Source: an uncultured Gemmatimonadota bacterium (GTDB taxonomy: Bacteria; Gemmatimonadota; Gemmatimonadetes; Gemmatimonadales; GWC2-71-9). From it: a stretch of DNA of 17,267 nucleotides. This document shows, in pieces, positions 7,091 through 15,760 of this stretch. Numbering within the stretch: position 1 is the first letter of the stretch; each line of letters starts with the position of its first letter. Below the pieces are notes generated by a model. That model did not search any database. It had not been told where the DNA came from and saw nothing but the letters and a program-made list of their open reading frames with translations. A program made the translations under genes and the position numbers. The DNA is taken from assembly GCA_913009915.1 (NCBI GenBank), contig CAJVYZ010000003.1, positions 1 to 17,267 on the forward strand, given 5' to 3'.

Positions 7091-8149
7091 CTAGCAGATG
7101 CGCGGCAACTGGTCTCCGGGGAGCATGTCCACCACCCGCCGGCCACCGATGCGGGTCTCGAGCACCACCAGCCCGGGATGATCGTCCACCACCCGCCCAA
7201 TGGCGACCGCTTCAGCCCCGGCCGGGTGGGCCCGCATGACCTCCAGCGCCTGCCCGGCCGCATCGGCGGCGATCAACGCCACCAGCACCCCCTCGTTGGC
7301 CACGTAGAGCGGGTCGAGGCCCAACATCTCGCAGGCGGCTTCGACGGGCTCCGGGATGGGGAACGCCCGCTCTTCCAATACCATGCCGACGCCGGCGGCA
7401 GCGGCAATTTCGTTGAGGGCACTGGCCACGCCTCCCCGGGTGGGGTCGCGCATGACGTGGATAGCCTGTCCCACCGCGTCATGCAGGGCGGCCACCAGCG
7501 CATGCAATGGGGCCGTGTCGCTTTCGATCTCGGCCTCGAACCTGAGTCCCTCGCGGGCTGCCATGATGGCCATCCCGTGACGGCCCAGGGGGCCGCTCAC
7601 GATGATGGTGTCTCCGGCGCGGGCCAGGGTGGCTCTGGGGGCAAACCCCGGCGTCATGGCGCCGATACCGGCGGTATTGAGGTAGAGGCCGTCGCCGCGA
7701 CCGCGTTCGACCACCTTGGTATCGCCGGTGGCGATGGGGACGCCGCACTCCCGGGCCGCCCGTGCCAGCGACGCGACGATCCGCTCCAGCAACGCCATCT
7801 CCAGGCCTTCCTCCAGCACGAATCCCACCGACAGGTACTTTGGCGTGGCGCCCATCATGGCGAGGTCGTTGACCGTCCCGTGGACCGCCAGGCAACCGAT
7901 GTCGCCGCCGGGGAATTCGAGCGGGTGCACCACGAATGTGTCGGTCGAGAACGCCAGTTCCGCTGCGGGTGCCTGGAACACCGCGGCGTCACCCAAGGGC
8001 GCCAGCGTGTCGTTGGCCAGGTGCGGCAGAAAGCACCGCTCGAGCAGAGCGGCGCTCATCGTGCCGCCGGAACCGTGGCCCAACTGGACCCGCTCGAGGT
8101 CGACCTGGGGCACCGGGCAACCGGGTCCCTGTTGCAGTCCCGCCGTCAT
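7091..8149 (-). CDS. hypE: Hydrogenase maturation factor HypE (carbamoyl dehydratase)
   Basis: 352 residues. HypE takes a carbamoyl group from HypF onto its C-terminal cysteine and dehydrates it with ATP to a thiocyanate, the source of the two cyanide ligands on the active-site iron. Seen: the N-terminal HGSGG motif (LGHGSGGTMSAALLE); PurM/AIR-synthase-like motifs (LGDAAVFQ, ATGDTKVVERGRGDGLYLNTAGIG, MRDPTRGGVASALNEIA); and the required C-terminus PRIC. Its ATG shares one base with the hypD stop codon (TGATG). The ~20 residues before the conserved start are a little longer than in E. coli. It is the last gene of the operon. Confidence 0.96.
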   Translation of the reverse strand: MTAGLQQGPGCPVPQVDLERVQLGHGSGGTMSAALLERCFLPHLANDTLAPLGDAAVFQAPAAELAFSTDTFVVHPLEFPGGDIGCLAVHGTVNDLAMMGATPKYLSVGFVLEEGLEMALLERIVASLARAARECGVPIATGDTKVVERGRGDGLYLNTAGIGAMTPGFAPRATLARAGDTIIVSGPLGRHGMAIMAAREGLRFEAEIESDTAPLHALVAALHDAVGQAIHVMRDPTRGGVASALNEIAAAAGVGMVLEERAFPIPEPVEAACEMLGLDPLYVANEGVLVALIAADAAGQALEVMRAHPAGAEAVAIGRVVDDHPGLVVLETRIGGRRVVDMLPGDQLPRIC

Positions 8150-9261
8150 CACGACCTCCCCGTCAAATGGGCGCTGCGGTGGCGGTCGTAGTGGTAGTAA
8201 GCGGCGCACGCTCCCTCGGTCGACACCATGGGCGCTCCCAGTGGGTGCTCCGGCGTGCATTGGCCGGCGAATGCCGGACAGTCCACCGGCTTGAGCTGAC
8301 CGCGCAGCACCTCGCCGGCCCGGCACTCCTTCGGCTCGTCGACCGTGATGTCGCCGACGTGAAACCGGATCTCGGCATCGAAGTCGGCGAACTCCTCTCT
8401 CAGTCCCAACCCGCTTCGAGGAATCAGGCCTATGCCGCGCCAGTTCCGGTCCACCAGTTGGAACACGCGGGCGACGAGGTCTCGGGCCGGGACAGTGCCT
8501 TCGCGGCGGACCGACCGAGCATACTGATTCTCCACCTCGTGGCGCCCCTCTTCCAGTTGGCACACGGCCAGATGAATCCCTTCCAGGATGTCGACCGGCT
8601 CGAACCCGGTGACGACGATCGGCACCCGGTAGCGTGCCGCAATCGGCTCGTACTCCGTCCATCCCATGACCGTGCACACGTGGCCCGCGGCGAGGAACGC
8701 CTCGACCCGGTTGTCGGGAGCGTCGAGGATGGCGGTGATGGCCGGCGGTACGGTCACGTGGGACACCAGGACGCTGAAGTTGCCCACTCCCAGTTCCTTG
8801 GCGCGCCAGACGGCCATGGCGTTGGCTGGCGCCGTCGTCTCGAACCCGACGGCAAAGAACACTACCTCCGTGTCGGGGTGTTGCCGCGCCAAGTCCACCG
8901 CGTCGAGCGGGGAATAAACGACTTGCACCTGGCCACCCCGTGCGCGCACGGCCTGCAGATCGCAGGTGCTCCCCGGAACCCGCAGCATGTCGCCGAAGGA
9001 GGTGAAGATCACGCCTGGCATGGCGGCCAGCGCCAGCGCCTTGTCGATTTGTTCCAATGGCGTGACACAGACCGGACACCCCGGCCCGTGGATCATCTCG
9101 ACGGCACCCTCCAACAGTGCGTTGATGCCCTGCTTGACGATGGTATGCGTCTGTCCGCCGCACACTTCCATCATCACCCACGGCCGGCTCGACCTGTTTC
9201 TGATACGACGTATCAACGCCTCGGCCACACCGGGGTCGCGGTACTCCGACAGGTATCTCAT
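8149..9261 (-). CDS. hypD: Hydrogenase maturation factor HypD
   Basis: 370 residues. HypD is the Fe-S scaffold on which, together with HypC, the Fe(CN)2CO group is assembled. Seen: EVCGGQTHT with Cys34 and His39; GPGCPVC with Cys62 and Cys65; GFETTAP at 139-145; and the cysteine-rich C-terminal region ([32 protein letters not shown]) that holds the [4Fe-4S] cluster. Length is normal. The ATG at 9261 is chosen because [10 protein letters not shown] matches the family start, GGAGAAGG lies upstream, and the codon overlaps the hypC stop as ATGA. A longer in-frame start at 9315 would lie inside hypC. Confidence 0.96.
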   Translation of the reverse strand: MRYLSEYRDPGVAEALIRRIRNRSSRPWVMMEVCGGQTHTIVKQGINALLEGAVEMIHGPGCPVCVTPLEQIDKALALAAMPGVIFTSFGDMLRVPGSTCDLQAVRARGGQVQVVYSPLDAVDLARQHPDTEVVFFAVGFETTAPANAMAVWRAKELGVGNFSVLVSHVTVPPAITAILDAPDNRVEAFLAAGHVCTVMGWTEYEPIAARYRVPIVVTGFEPVDILEGIHLAVCQLEEGRHEVENQYARSVRREGTVPARDLVARVFQLVDRNWRGIGLIPRSGLGLREEFADFDAEIRFHVGDITVDEPKECRAGEVLRGQLKPVDCPAFAGQCTPEHPLGAPMVSTEGACAAYYHYDRHRSAHLTGRS

Positions 9262-9554
9262 CGAGCCTTCTCCTCGAAGGGCCGAAGGCTCCGGTCGGCT
9301 ACTTCCGCGATCCACTCCAGTTCGTCGAGCTGGCTCATTTCCTTGAGCACCTCGAACGTGCGCTTGGCTTCGTCCTCATCGACCTTGCTGATGGCGAATC
9401 CAACGTGGACGATGGCATAGTCGCCAAGCTCGATCTCATCGGCCACATACGCCAGGCAGACTTCGCGGCGGACGCCGCCGAAGTCCACGATTCCCATGGA
9501 GAGTCCGTGGTCGTCATGCACTTCGACGATGCGGCCGGGGATTCCCAAGCACAT
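9258..9554 (-). CDS. hypC: Hydrogenase maturation chaperone HypC/HupF family
   Basis: 98 residues. A small chaperone that carries the iron centre from HypD to the precursor of the large subunit. Seen: the essential N-terminus [12 protein letters not shown], whose Cys2 is the binding residue after removal of Met; the family core [15 protein letters not shown] and [20 protein letters not shown]. It is at the long end of the family, with an acidic, helical C-terminal third. It starts one base after the hypF stop and overlaps hypD by ATGA. It is the only HypC-type gene here; some clusters carry a second, hydrogenase-specific copy. Confidence 0.95.
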   Translation of the reverse strand: MCLGIPGRIVEVHDDHGLSMGIVDFGGVRREVCLAYVADEIELGDYAIVHVGFAISKVDEDEAKRTFEVLKEMSQLDELEWIAEVADRSLRPFEEKAR

Positions 9555-9555
9555 G

Positions 9556-11895
9556 TCATTCCCTCCGGGATTCGGTGTTGTTCGAATCAGCCTGCAGTTG
9601 CGCGGCAGCCACGACCGCCTGGCCGTAACTCACGGCTCCGTCATTGGGGCTGAGCTCGATCGGTGCCAGCACCGTGTAGCCCTCGGCGGCGAGCCGCCGG
9701 CGGAGCCCTACGTGGAGCCGGACGTTCTGAAATGAGCCACCGCATATAACCACCCGGCGCAGTCCGCTGGCCTCGCGAGCCCGGTTCAGCAGCTCGGCCG
9801 TGGCGGCGATGACCGTGTCGTGGAACGCCGCGGCGAGGTCCCCGGGATCGCCCCCGGCCGCCCGTCGCTCTCCCAGCGCCACCAAGATCGGCAGCGGATC
9901 GAGTACCCAGCAACCATCCACCGGGGCGATGTCATAGGGGAGTAACTCGGCGGCCCGCCAGCCCGCCCTAGCCTCCAGCTCCATGGCCGCCTGTCCCTCG
10001 TACCTTGTTTGTTGTCGGATGCCCAGGACGCTGGCTGCGGCGTCGAACAGGCGGCCCATGGACGATGCCATCGGAGAATTGAGATGGCGGGCCAGTTGCT
10101 GTTCCACGATCTCGCGTTCGAGCTCGCGTGCGGCCGACAGTGAAAGGGCAAACGCGTCACCGACCGCGCCAGGGTCCAGCGAGCGATAACCGAGTGCCAC
10201 CCGCCACGGCGCGCGCACGGCGGCGTCACCCCCGGGGAGCGGCGCGGGTCTCAGATGAGCCACCCGCTGGTACCCGGTGAGGTCGGCCACCATGATTTCC
10301 GCACCCCATACCGTGCCATCGTCGCCGTACCCGGTCCCGTCGTAGGCTACGCCGAGGACGGGCTCCACCAGGCCGTGCTCCCCCATGACGGCGGCGATGT
10401 GGGCGTGGTGGTGCTGTACGGTCATCACTCGCTCCAGCCCCAGATCTTCGGCGATACGGGTGGAGAGATAGCCCGGATGCAGATCGCGCACGGCCACCGT
10501 GGGACGGATGCGAAACAGCCGCTGGTAGCGAGCCAGGCTGGCCTGGAAATGTTCCAGCGTCGACATGTTCTCCAGGTCGCCGAGGTGCTGGCTGATGAAG
10601 GCCTCGCCGTCGTGCGCCAGGGTAAAGGTGCTCTTGAGTTGGGGCCCGACCGCCACCAGCGGTTCGGGCGTTGCCAGTGGCAGTGAAACCGGGCGGGGAG
10701 CGTAGCCGCGTGCTCGCCGGAGCATGATGGCCCCGCCGCTGGGCGCCACGGCTAGCACCGAATCATCGTACCGGTTGACGATATCGCGATCGTGCAGCAG
10801 GAATCCGTCGGCGATGTGCCGCAATCGTTCAAGAGCCTCGTCGTTGCTGGCGGCGATGGGCTCCTCGCTGAGGTTGCCGCTGGTCATGACCAGCGGCCGG
10901 TCGACCAGGTCCAGGAGGAGGTGGTGCAGCGGAGTATAGGCCAGCATCACCCCCGCGCATGTCAGGCCCGGTGCGATCGCGCCCGCGAGCGGTCCTCTGG
11001 GAACCATGTTGACCAGCACGATGGGACGCTCCGGCGACTCGAGCGACGCCACCTCCGCGTCGGTGAGTCGAGCGAGTGCGTGGGCCTCCTCTGTGGTCCG
11101 CACCATCACGGCCAGCGGCTTGGCCTCTCGGCGTTTCCGCCGGCGCAGCAGCTCGACCGCGTCCTCGTTGGTGGCGTCGACCGCCAGGTGGAATCCGCCC
11201 AGTCCCCGGAGGGCCACGACGGCCCCTTGTCGCAAGGCGGTCGCGGCGGCCTCGAGTGCCAGACGGTTTCCCCTGAGTCGCCGGCCGGACGGGTCCACCC
11301 ACGTCAGGTTAGGCCCGCAGATGGGACAGCTGTTGGTTTGGCAGTGGAAACGTCTGCTGTCGGCATCGTGGTATTCCCGCAGGCACGCCGGACATTGCTC
11401 GAACATCCGCATGCTGGTGCGCTCGCGGTCGTAGGGGATGTCGTCGATCACCGTGATACGCGGGCCGCAGTCGGTGCAGGTAATGAAGGGGTAGCGGTAG
11501 CGCCGGTTGCCCGGGTGGTACATCTCCTCCAGGCACGAGCTACACGACGACATGTCGGGCGACACCGCTTGCCGTTCCTGCGGGCGGGGCGCGCTCGCCT
11601 TGATGCGGAACCCGGTGATATCGTCCGATTCGACGGTGACCACCACCACCGATCCAATCCGGCACAGCGGTGGCGTTTCTCCCTCGAGGTCACGGCGAAA
11701 GTCGCCCAGCGCGCGCTCGGTCCCCTCGACCCGGATCTCCACCGTTCCCGAGGTGTTGCGCACCCATCCGTCGAGCTGGTGGCGTTGGGCCAGCCGGTGG
11801 ACGAATGGCCGAAAGCCAACGCCCTGCACGATACCGGTGACGGAGATCTGCAGGGCGTTGGGTGGCTTGACCCGGGGGAGTTTTACGTCGAGCAC
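9556..11895 (-). CDS. hypF: Hydrogenase maturation carbamoyltransferase HypF
   Basis: 779 residues. HypF makes carbamoyl-adenylate from carbamoyl phosphate and ATP and transfers the carbamoyl group to HypE. Seen in order: acylphosphatase domain (GIVQGVGFRPFVHRLA, 21-36); two zinc fingers with cysteine pairs 118/121 and 140/143, then 168/171 and 190/193; a YrdC-like domain (about 210-400, with KPLAVMVRT and MTSGNLSEEPI); and a Kae1-like domain with HHHAH at 495-499, AYDGTGYGDDGTVWGAE, CGGSFQN and SPNDGAVSYGQ. I chose the GTG at 11895: it is in frame, has GGGAG upstream and gives the family length. It overlaps the end of hypB by 13 bases. No ATG near the domain start is available. Confidence 0.94.
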   Translation of the reverse strand: MLDVKLPRVKPPNALQISVTGIVQGVGFRPFVHRLAQRHQLDGWVRNTSGTVEIRVEGTERALGDFRRDLEGETPPLCRIGSVVVVTVESDDITGFRIKASAPRPQERQAVSPDMSSCSSCLEEMYHPGNRRYRYPFITCTDCGPRITVIDDIPYDRERTSMRMFEQCPACLREYHDADSRRFHCQTNSCPICGPNLTWVDPSGRRLRGNRLALEAAATALRQGAVVALRGLGGFHLAVDATNEDAVELLRRRKRREAKPLAVMVRTTEEAHALARLTDAEVASLESPERPIVLVNMVPRGPLAGAIAPGLTCAGVMLAYTPLHHLLLDLVDRPLVMTSGNLSEEPIAASNDEALERLRHIADGFLLHDRDIVNRYDDSVLAVAPSGGAIMLRRARGYAPRPVSLPLATPEPLVAVGPQLKSTFTLAHDGEAFISQHLGDLENMSTLEHFQASLARYQRLFRIRPTVAVRDLHPGYLSTRIAEDLGLERVMTVQHHHAHIAAVMGEHGLVEPVLGVAYDGTGYGDDGTVWGAEIMVADLTGYQRVAHLRPAPLPGGDAAVRAPWRVALGYRSLDPGAVGDAFALSLSAARELEREIVEQQLARHLNSPMASSMGRLFDAAASVLGIRQQTRYEGQAAMELEARAGWRAAELLPYDIAPVDGCWVLDPLPILVALGERRAAGGDPGDLAAAFHDTVIAATAELLNRAREASGLRRVVICGGSFQNVRLHVGLRRRLAAEGYTVLAPIELSPNDGAVSYGQAVVAAAQLQADSNNTESRRE

Positions 11896-12554
11896 TGCTC
11901 TCCCACCGAGGCCCGCAGGAAATCGAACCACTCGTCGAGGCCCTCGCCGGTGAGAGCCGATGTCCGGAAGAACCGGAGCCCCGGGTTGATCGACCGGGCG
12001 TAGTTCTCGGCCAGATCGATGTCGAACGGCACGTGCGGCAGGAGGTCGATCTTGTTGATGATCGCGTAGCGGGCCATGCGGAACATCTTGGGGTACTTGA
12101 GGGGCTTGTCTTCGCCTTCGGTAACCGAAAACACCACCACCTTGGCGGTCTCGCCCAGATCCCAGCTGGCGGGGCACACCAAGTTGCCCACGTTCTCGAT
12201 GAACACCAGCTGGATGGTGTTCAGGTCGAGGGCGCCCAGTGCCTCCTGGACCTGGCGGGCGTCGAGGTGACACGCGCCGCCGGTGACCACCGCGTGGACC
12301 AGCCGGTTGGTATAGACCGCCAACCGGTCGGCGTCGTTCTGCGTCTGCACGTCTCCTGCGATGATGCCGATGGGAATGTCGCTCTGCAGTGCGTCGAGGG
12401 TACGCTCCAGGAGAGAGGTCTTTCCGGAGCCGGGTGAAGACACCAGGTTGAAGGCTGTCACACCGGTGTGCAGCAAGCGCCGCCGGACGACCGCGGCCAT
12501 CTCATCATTCCGGGCCATGATCTTCTCGCGAACGTCAATTATCCGGACGGTCAT
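11883..12554 (-). CDS. hypB: Hydrogenase nickel-incorporation GTPase HypB
   Basis: 223 residues. HypB is a metal-binding GTPase that drives nickel insertion into the large subunit with HypA. Seen: P-loop SSPGSGKTSL (39-48); GDVQTQNDADR; the metal-site pair Cys95-His96 in TGGACHLDA; IENVGNLVCPA with Cys127; and the guanine-specificity motif NKID (167-170). It lacks the histidine-rich nickel-storage stretch found at the N-terminus of some HypB proteins, and also the short N-terminal CxxCGC motif of E. coli HypB. The start at 12554 matches the family (MTVRIIDVREKIMARND) and overlaps hypA by 20 bases. Confidence 0.95.
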   Translation of the reverse strand: MTVRIIDVREKIMARNDEMAAVVRRRLLHTGVTAFNLVSSPGSGKTSLLERTLDALQSDIPIGIIAGDVQTQNDADRLAVYTNRLVHAVVTGGACHLDARQVQEALGALDLNTIQLVFIENVGNLVCPASWDLGETAKVVVFSVTEGEDKPLKYPKMFRMARYAIINKIDLLPHVPFDIDLAENYARSINPGLRFFRTSALTGEGLDEWFDFLRASVGEQCST

Positions 12555-12795
12555 CGTCCACCTCCAGATAGGCCAGGCGCAGAACGTCTCCCCGGCACAG
12601 GTGAATCACCGGTTGGGCGTTGCTGAATGGTGGCTCGCCGAGCAGCGCCTCGAGACAAAACTGCAGATTGCTCACCTCGACGCCCGCGTCGTCACCCACG
12701 TCGAGAGCCACGGTGACGACCTGCGCCACCGTGTCACTTCCCACTTGCGCTTCCGCTATCCGGCACACTTCGAGGGCGACGCTCAGCTCATGCAT
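12535..12795 (-). CDS. hypA: HypA-like nickel chaperone lacking the zinc domain
   Basis: 86 residues, against about 113-118 for the family. HypA delivers nickel to the large subunit with HypB. Seen: the conserved nickel-binding N-terminus MHELSVALEV with His2; a typical alpha/beta core (about 1-65, AQVVTVALDVGDDAGVEVSNLQFCLEALL); and the family's closing strand (GDVLRLAYLEVDD). The stretch that normally lies between these parts, with two CxxC pairs that bind structural zinc, is absent: the chain goes straight from QPVIHLCR to GDVLRL. Only Cys11, Cys47 and Cys67 remain and none form CxxC. The frame is clean, so this looks like an in-frame loss and not a frameshift. It overlaps the endopeptidase gene by 8 bases and hypB by 20. 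Confidence 0.8.
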   Translation of the reverse strand: MHELSVALEVCRIAEAQVGSDTVAQVVTVALDVGDDAGVEVSNLQFCLEALLGEPPFSNAQPVIHLCRGDVLRLAYLEVDDDRPDN

Positions 12796-13297
12796 AGGCA
12801 CCCTGCGATCGCGGCACACACGGGTGGCGCCAACCTTCGAGGACCGCTATCGCCGAGTGTACCAGCCGCGGTACGGCTCGTTCCACCTCGGGACTCAACT
12901 CGACATCCAACTCGATCCGGCCGGGCTCGATGCCCAGTGCCACGACTTCGGCGGGGATCGAGCCGCGCAATTCGCACAGCGCCAGCACTTCCTTGAGGTC
13001 GATCTGGTGAGGCGAGAGCTTGTGCGCCAGGTAGCGGGGGAGCTCCTCCCATCCGAGTCGATGGAGCGTGCCTGGCTGCCGGTGCAACCTGATGGCATCG
13101 AGCAGCAGGAGCCGGTCGGCGCTCTCGATCAGTGGCAGCAGGGTCATGCCCCAGGTACCGCCATCCTCGAGGATGATCTCGGAAGGAAGCTGCCACGTCG
13201 AACGCAGCCGGTTCAACGCGGCGATTCCCACGCCGTCATCGGCCATGAGAGGGTTACCCAAGCCGATCACCACGGTGGACATGGTGGCATCATTCAT
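12788..13297 (-). CDS. Hydrogenase maturation endopeptidase (HyaD/HybD family, M52)
   Basis: 169 residues. This nickel-sensing protease trims the C-terminal tail of the large subunit once nickel is in place. Seen: VVIGLGNPLMADDGVG near the N-terminus; EDGGTWGMTLLPLI; and the three metal-contacting positions Asp21 (Glu16 in E. coli HybD), Asp67 in LLLLDAI and His97 in KLSPHQIDLKEVL. Asp instead of Glu at the first position is common in the family. The ATG at 13297 has a weak AGGA upstream and overlaps the cytochrome gene by 8 bases; a second ATG at 13282 is possible. The target should be the large subunit three positions upstream in the operon. Confidence 0.93.
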   Translation of the reverse strand: MNDATMSTVVIGLGNPLMADDGVGIAALNRLRSTWQLPSEIILEDGGTWGMTLLPLIESADRLLLLDAIRLHRQPGTLHRLGWEELPRYLAHKLSPHQIDLKEVLALCELRGSIPAEVVALGIEPGRIELDVELSPEVERAVPRLVHSAIAVLEGWRHPCVPRSQGAYA

Positions 13298-14048
13298 CGA
13301 CGTAATCCTGGTCGTCGCGCACGAACCGGCCGCCGCTGATCATGGAAGACACCCGGCCTTCCCGGTGCAGGGCGTCGGCCCGTACCGTCAGGTAGACATG
13401 CACCGGGATGAAAATGACGAACACCCAGGTGGCTACGTGGTGGAAGAACCGGACGATCTGGATGCCGCCGAACAGGGGTGCCACCCAGCCGAACGTGCTG
13501 AAGAACAGGCCGCCGGGGTTCGACTGGCCGTACATGGCGAACCCGGTCACTATTTGCAGCAACACCAGCCCGTACAGGGCGGTGTAGCTGATTTGCTGGA
13601 GCGGGTTGTGCCCCAGAAAATGCGGCGCCCGTTCGGGGAAGATGAGCAGGTACTTGTAGAGCACCAATACGGCGTTCTTCCAGTCGCGCAGCCGCCAGGG
13701 AAACAGGGCCTTCAACCGTTCATAACGATTGCCTACGAACAGCGTGTAGGTGCGGACGATGCCCGTGGCGATCAAGGCTCCGGCCGAGGCCAGGTGGAGG
13801 AAACGCATCCACCCCATGAGGAATGGCGTGGTGTCGGTCTCGGCAGCCATGAAGTATGGTCGCCCGACGAACAGGCCGGTGACCACGAGCACTACGATCG
13901 CTACGGCCGCGATCCAGTGCATCGCTCTTAGTGGGAGGCCCCACAGATAGATCCACCGGTAGTCGCAGCAGAGTTCCTGCATGCCGGGAAAATGCTTGGT
14001 GCGGCGTACCAGGGCCGGAGCATCCGCCGGGCGTAATCCTGAGGTCAT
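13290..14048 (-). CDS. Ni/Fe-hydrogenase b-type cytochrome subunit (HyaC/HupC-like)
   Basis: 252 residues. A membrane diheme cytochrome that takes electrons from the small subunit and reduces quinone. Seen: the pre-helix segment YRWIYLWGLPLRAMHWI and four hydrophobic helices (about 43-61, 82-104, 152-173 and 202-224). Candidate heme-ligand histidines are His44, His85, His203/204 and His217, in the pattern of the HyaC family (RAMHWI, MRFLHLASA, FFHHVATW, FIPVHVYL). The start at 14048 (MTSGLRPADAP) overlaps the large-subunit stop as ATGA; a longer in-frame start at 14114 would lie within the large-subunit gene. A charged N-terminal segment faces the cytoplasm by inference. Confidence 0.94.
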   Translation of the reverse strand: MTSGLRPADAPALVRRTKHFPGMQELCCDYRWIYLWGLPLRAMHWIAAVAIVVLVVTGLFVGRPYFMAAETDTTPFLMGWMRFLHLASAGALIATGIVRTYTLFVGNRYERLKALFPWRLRDWKNAVLVLYKYLLIFPERAPHFLGHNPLQQISYTALYGLVLLQIVTGFAMYGQSNPGGLFFSTFGWVAPLFGGIQIVRFFHHVATWVFVIFIPVHVYLTVRADALHREGRVSSMISGGRFVRDDQDYVDE

Positions 14049-15760
14049 TGCACCCGCACCTCCGTCACCGTGTTGCCCTCGGGGTCCAGGACGTGGACCC
14101 CGCAAGCGTTGCACGGATCGAATGAGTGAATGGTCCGCAGGATTTCGATGGGCTGATCGGGTATGGCCAGGGGATGGTTGTCCATTAGGGCCGCTTCATA
14201 GGGACCCGGTTGCCCCTCGGCGTCCCGTGGCGACGCGTTCCATGTTGTGGGGACTACGCACTGATACCGCGAAATCGAACCGTTCTCGATTTGCACCCAG
14301 TGCCCCAGTGCCCCGCGCGGGGCATCGAGGTAGCCATATCCTTGCGCCCGGTCGGGCCAGGAACTCGGCTCCCATTTGTCCGAGACGAAGGTCTGGGTGT
14401 CGCCGGACTTGATGCGCTCCACCAGGCGGTCGTACCACACCTCCATACGCCGTGCCAGCAGCACCGTTTCGATGCCGCGTGCCGCCGTTCGGCCCAGGGT
14501 CGAGAACAGGGCGGCGGGCCCAACTCCGAGGCGCCCGAGCGCCTCGTTCACCAGTGCCTGTGCGTCCTCGTGGCCCGACGCGTACGCCACCAGCATGCGC
14601 GCCAGCGGCCCTACTTCCATGGGCCGACCCTCATAGCGTGGCGCCTTCATCCAGGTGTACTTGGTTTCGTCCTGAAGGTATTCCCACGGTGGCTGCGGGC
14701 CGGTGTACTTGGCTTTGGTTTCGCCTTCCCACGGGTGCAGACCGGCACCGTCGCCGTCGGCGTATTCATACCAGGAGCTGGTGATGTACTCCTTGACCAG
14801 GTTGTGGTCGTAGGGGTGCACCTGCGACAGATCGTTGTCGAGAATGATGCCGCGCGGCAGGTACAAGGTGTCGATGTCGCGAATGTCTCCGTCGGGGAAC
14901 TCACCCACCGCCAGGTAGTTCGGCGTGCCGCCGCCGATAGCAGCCCACTCCTTGTAGAACCCCGCGATGGCCATGAGGTCGGGCCAATAGACCTGCTCCA
15001 CGAACCGCTTGGCCCGAAGGATCATGGCACGGATCTCGGTCAGGCTCTCGGCATTGATGGTCGCGGTGTCGTCGAGGTTGATGGCCGAAGCCATGCCACC
15101 CACCAGGAAGTTGGGATGGGGGTTCTTGCCGCCGAAGATGGTGTGCAGCCGAATGATGTCCTTCTGCCAGTCGAGGGCCTCCAGATAGTGGGCCACGGCT
15201 AGGAGGTTCACGGCGGGCGGCAACTTGTAGGCGGGGTGTCCCCAGTACCCGTTCTTGAAGATCCCCAACTGCCCGCTCGACACGAAGGTCTTGAATCGGT
15301 CCTGTACTTCGGCGTAGTACGTCGCCGAGTTGAGCGGCCAGGGAGAAATCGAGGCGGCTATCCTGGCGGTATCGTGCGGGTCGGCGTCCAGCGCGCTCAC
15401 CACGTCGACCCAGTCGAGCGCGTGCAGATGGTAGAAGTGAATCACGTGATCCTGAATGAACTGCATTCCGTGGATCAGGTTCCGGATCAAGTTGGCGTTG
15501 GGTGGTATGCGGATATCGAGCGCGTCCTCTACCGCCCGGCACGAGGCCACTGCGTGGACGACCGTGCACACGCCGCAGATTCGCTGGGTGAACGCCCAGG
15601 CATCGCGGGGGTCCCGCCCTTCCATGATGATCTCGATGCCCCGGAACTGGGTCGACATCGCCCAGGCGTTGGCGATCATGCCCTCTTCGGCCTGAACCTC
15701 GATTCGGAGATGGCCCTCGATGCGGGTGACCGGGTCCACCACGACGCGCGTCTTAGCCAT
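14045..15760 (-). CDS. [NiFe]-hydrogenase large (catalytic) subunit, group 1
   Basis: 571-residue precursor. It carries the Ni-Fe(CN)2CO site that splits H2. Seen: VVVDPVTRIEGHLRIEV at the N-terminus; the L1 motif RICGVCTVVH (Cys62, Cys65, His69); and the L2 motif DPCNACGVH (Cys550, Cys553, His556). After His556 comes a 15-residue tail, VLDPEGNTVTEVRVQ, which the endopeptidase should remove. Length and motifs (GRDPRDAWAFTQRICGVC; GGKNPHPNFLVGGMAS) fit membrane-bound uptake enzymes of group 1. I cannot settle the subgroup by eye. It begins 8 bases inside the small-subunit gene with a strong GGAGG upstream. It would be carried across the membrane with the small subunit, as it has no signal of its own. 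Confidence 0.97.
   Translation of the reverse strand: MAKTRVVVDPVTRIEGHLRIEVQAEEGMIANAWAMSTQFRGIEIIMEGRDPRDAWAFTQRICGVCTVVHAVASCRAVEDALDIRIPPNANLIRNLIHGMQFIQDHVIHFYHLHALDWVDVVSALDADPHDTARIAASISPWPLNSATYYAEVQDRFKTFVSSGQLGIFKNGYWGHPAYKLPPAVNLLAVAHYLEALDWQKDIIRLHTIFGGKNPHPNFLVGGMASAINLDDTATINAESLTEIRAMILRAKRFVEQVYWPDLMAIAGFYKEWAAIGGGTPNYLAVGEFPDGDIRDIDTLYLPRGIILDNDLSQVHPYDHNLVKEYITSSWYEYADGDGAGLHPWEGETKAKYTGPQPPWEYLQDETKYTWMKAPRYEGRPMEVGPLARMLVAYASGHEDAQALVNEALGRLGVGPAALFSTLGRTAARGIETVLLARRMEVWYDRLVERIKSGDTQTFVSDKWEPSSWPDRAQGYGYLDAPRGALGHWVQIENGSISRYQCVVPTTWNASPRDAEGQPGPYEAALMDNHPLAIPDQPIEILRTIHSFDPCNACGVHVLDPEGNTVTEVRVQ

Noticed and set aside
7079..7092. GAATTCGAGCTC resembling the start of a cloning-vector polylinker
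   Set aside because: The match ends immediately after the two restriction sites and runs straight into the hypE stop codon, so it is chance.
8149..8290. Proline next to the Met-Val in the C-terminal HypD motif as a lost cysteine
   Set aside because: GAPMVS-type sequences occur in the family as far as I recall, and enough conserved cysteines remain; not enough to call a defect.
7936..9420. Plus-strand open frame of 494 codons opposite hypC, hypD and hypE
   Set aside because: Antisense shadow of three highly conserved genes; no recognisable domains.
12788..13297. Asp21 in place of Glu16 of E. coli HybD as a damaged endopeptidase
   Set aside because: Asp is a normal alternative at this position in the family, as in HycI, and the other two metal residues are present.
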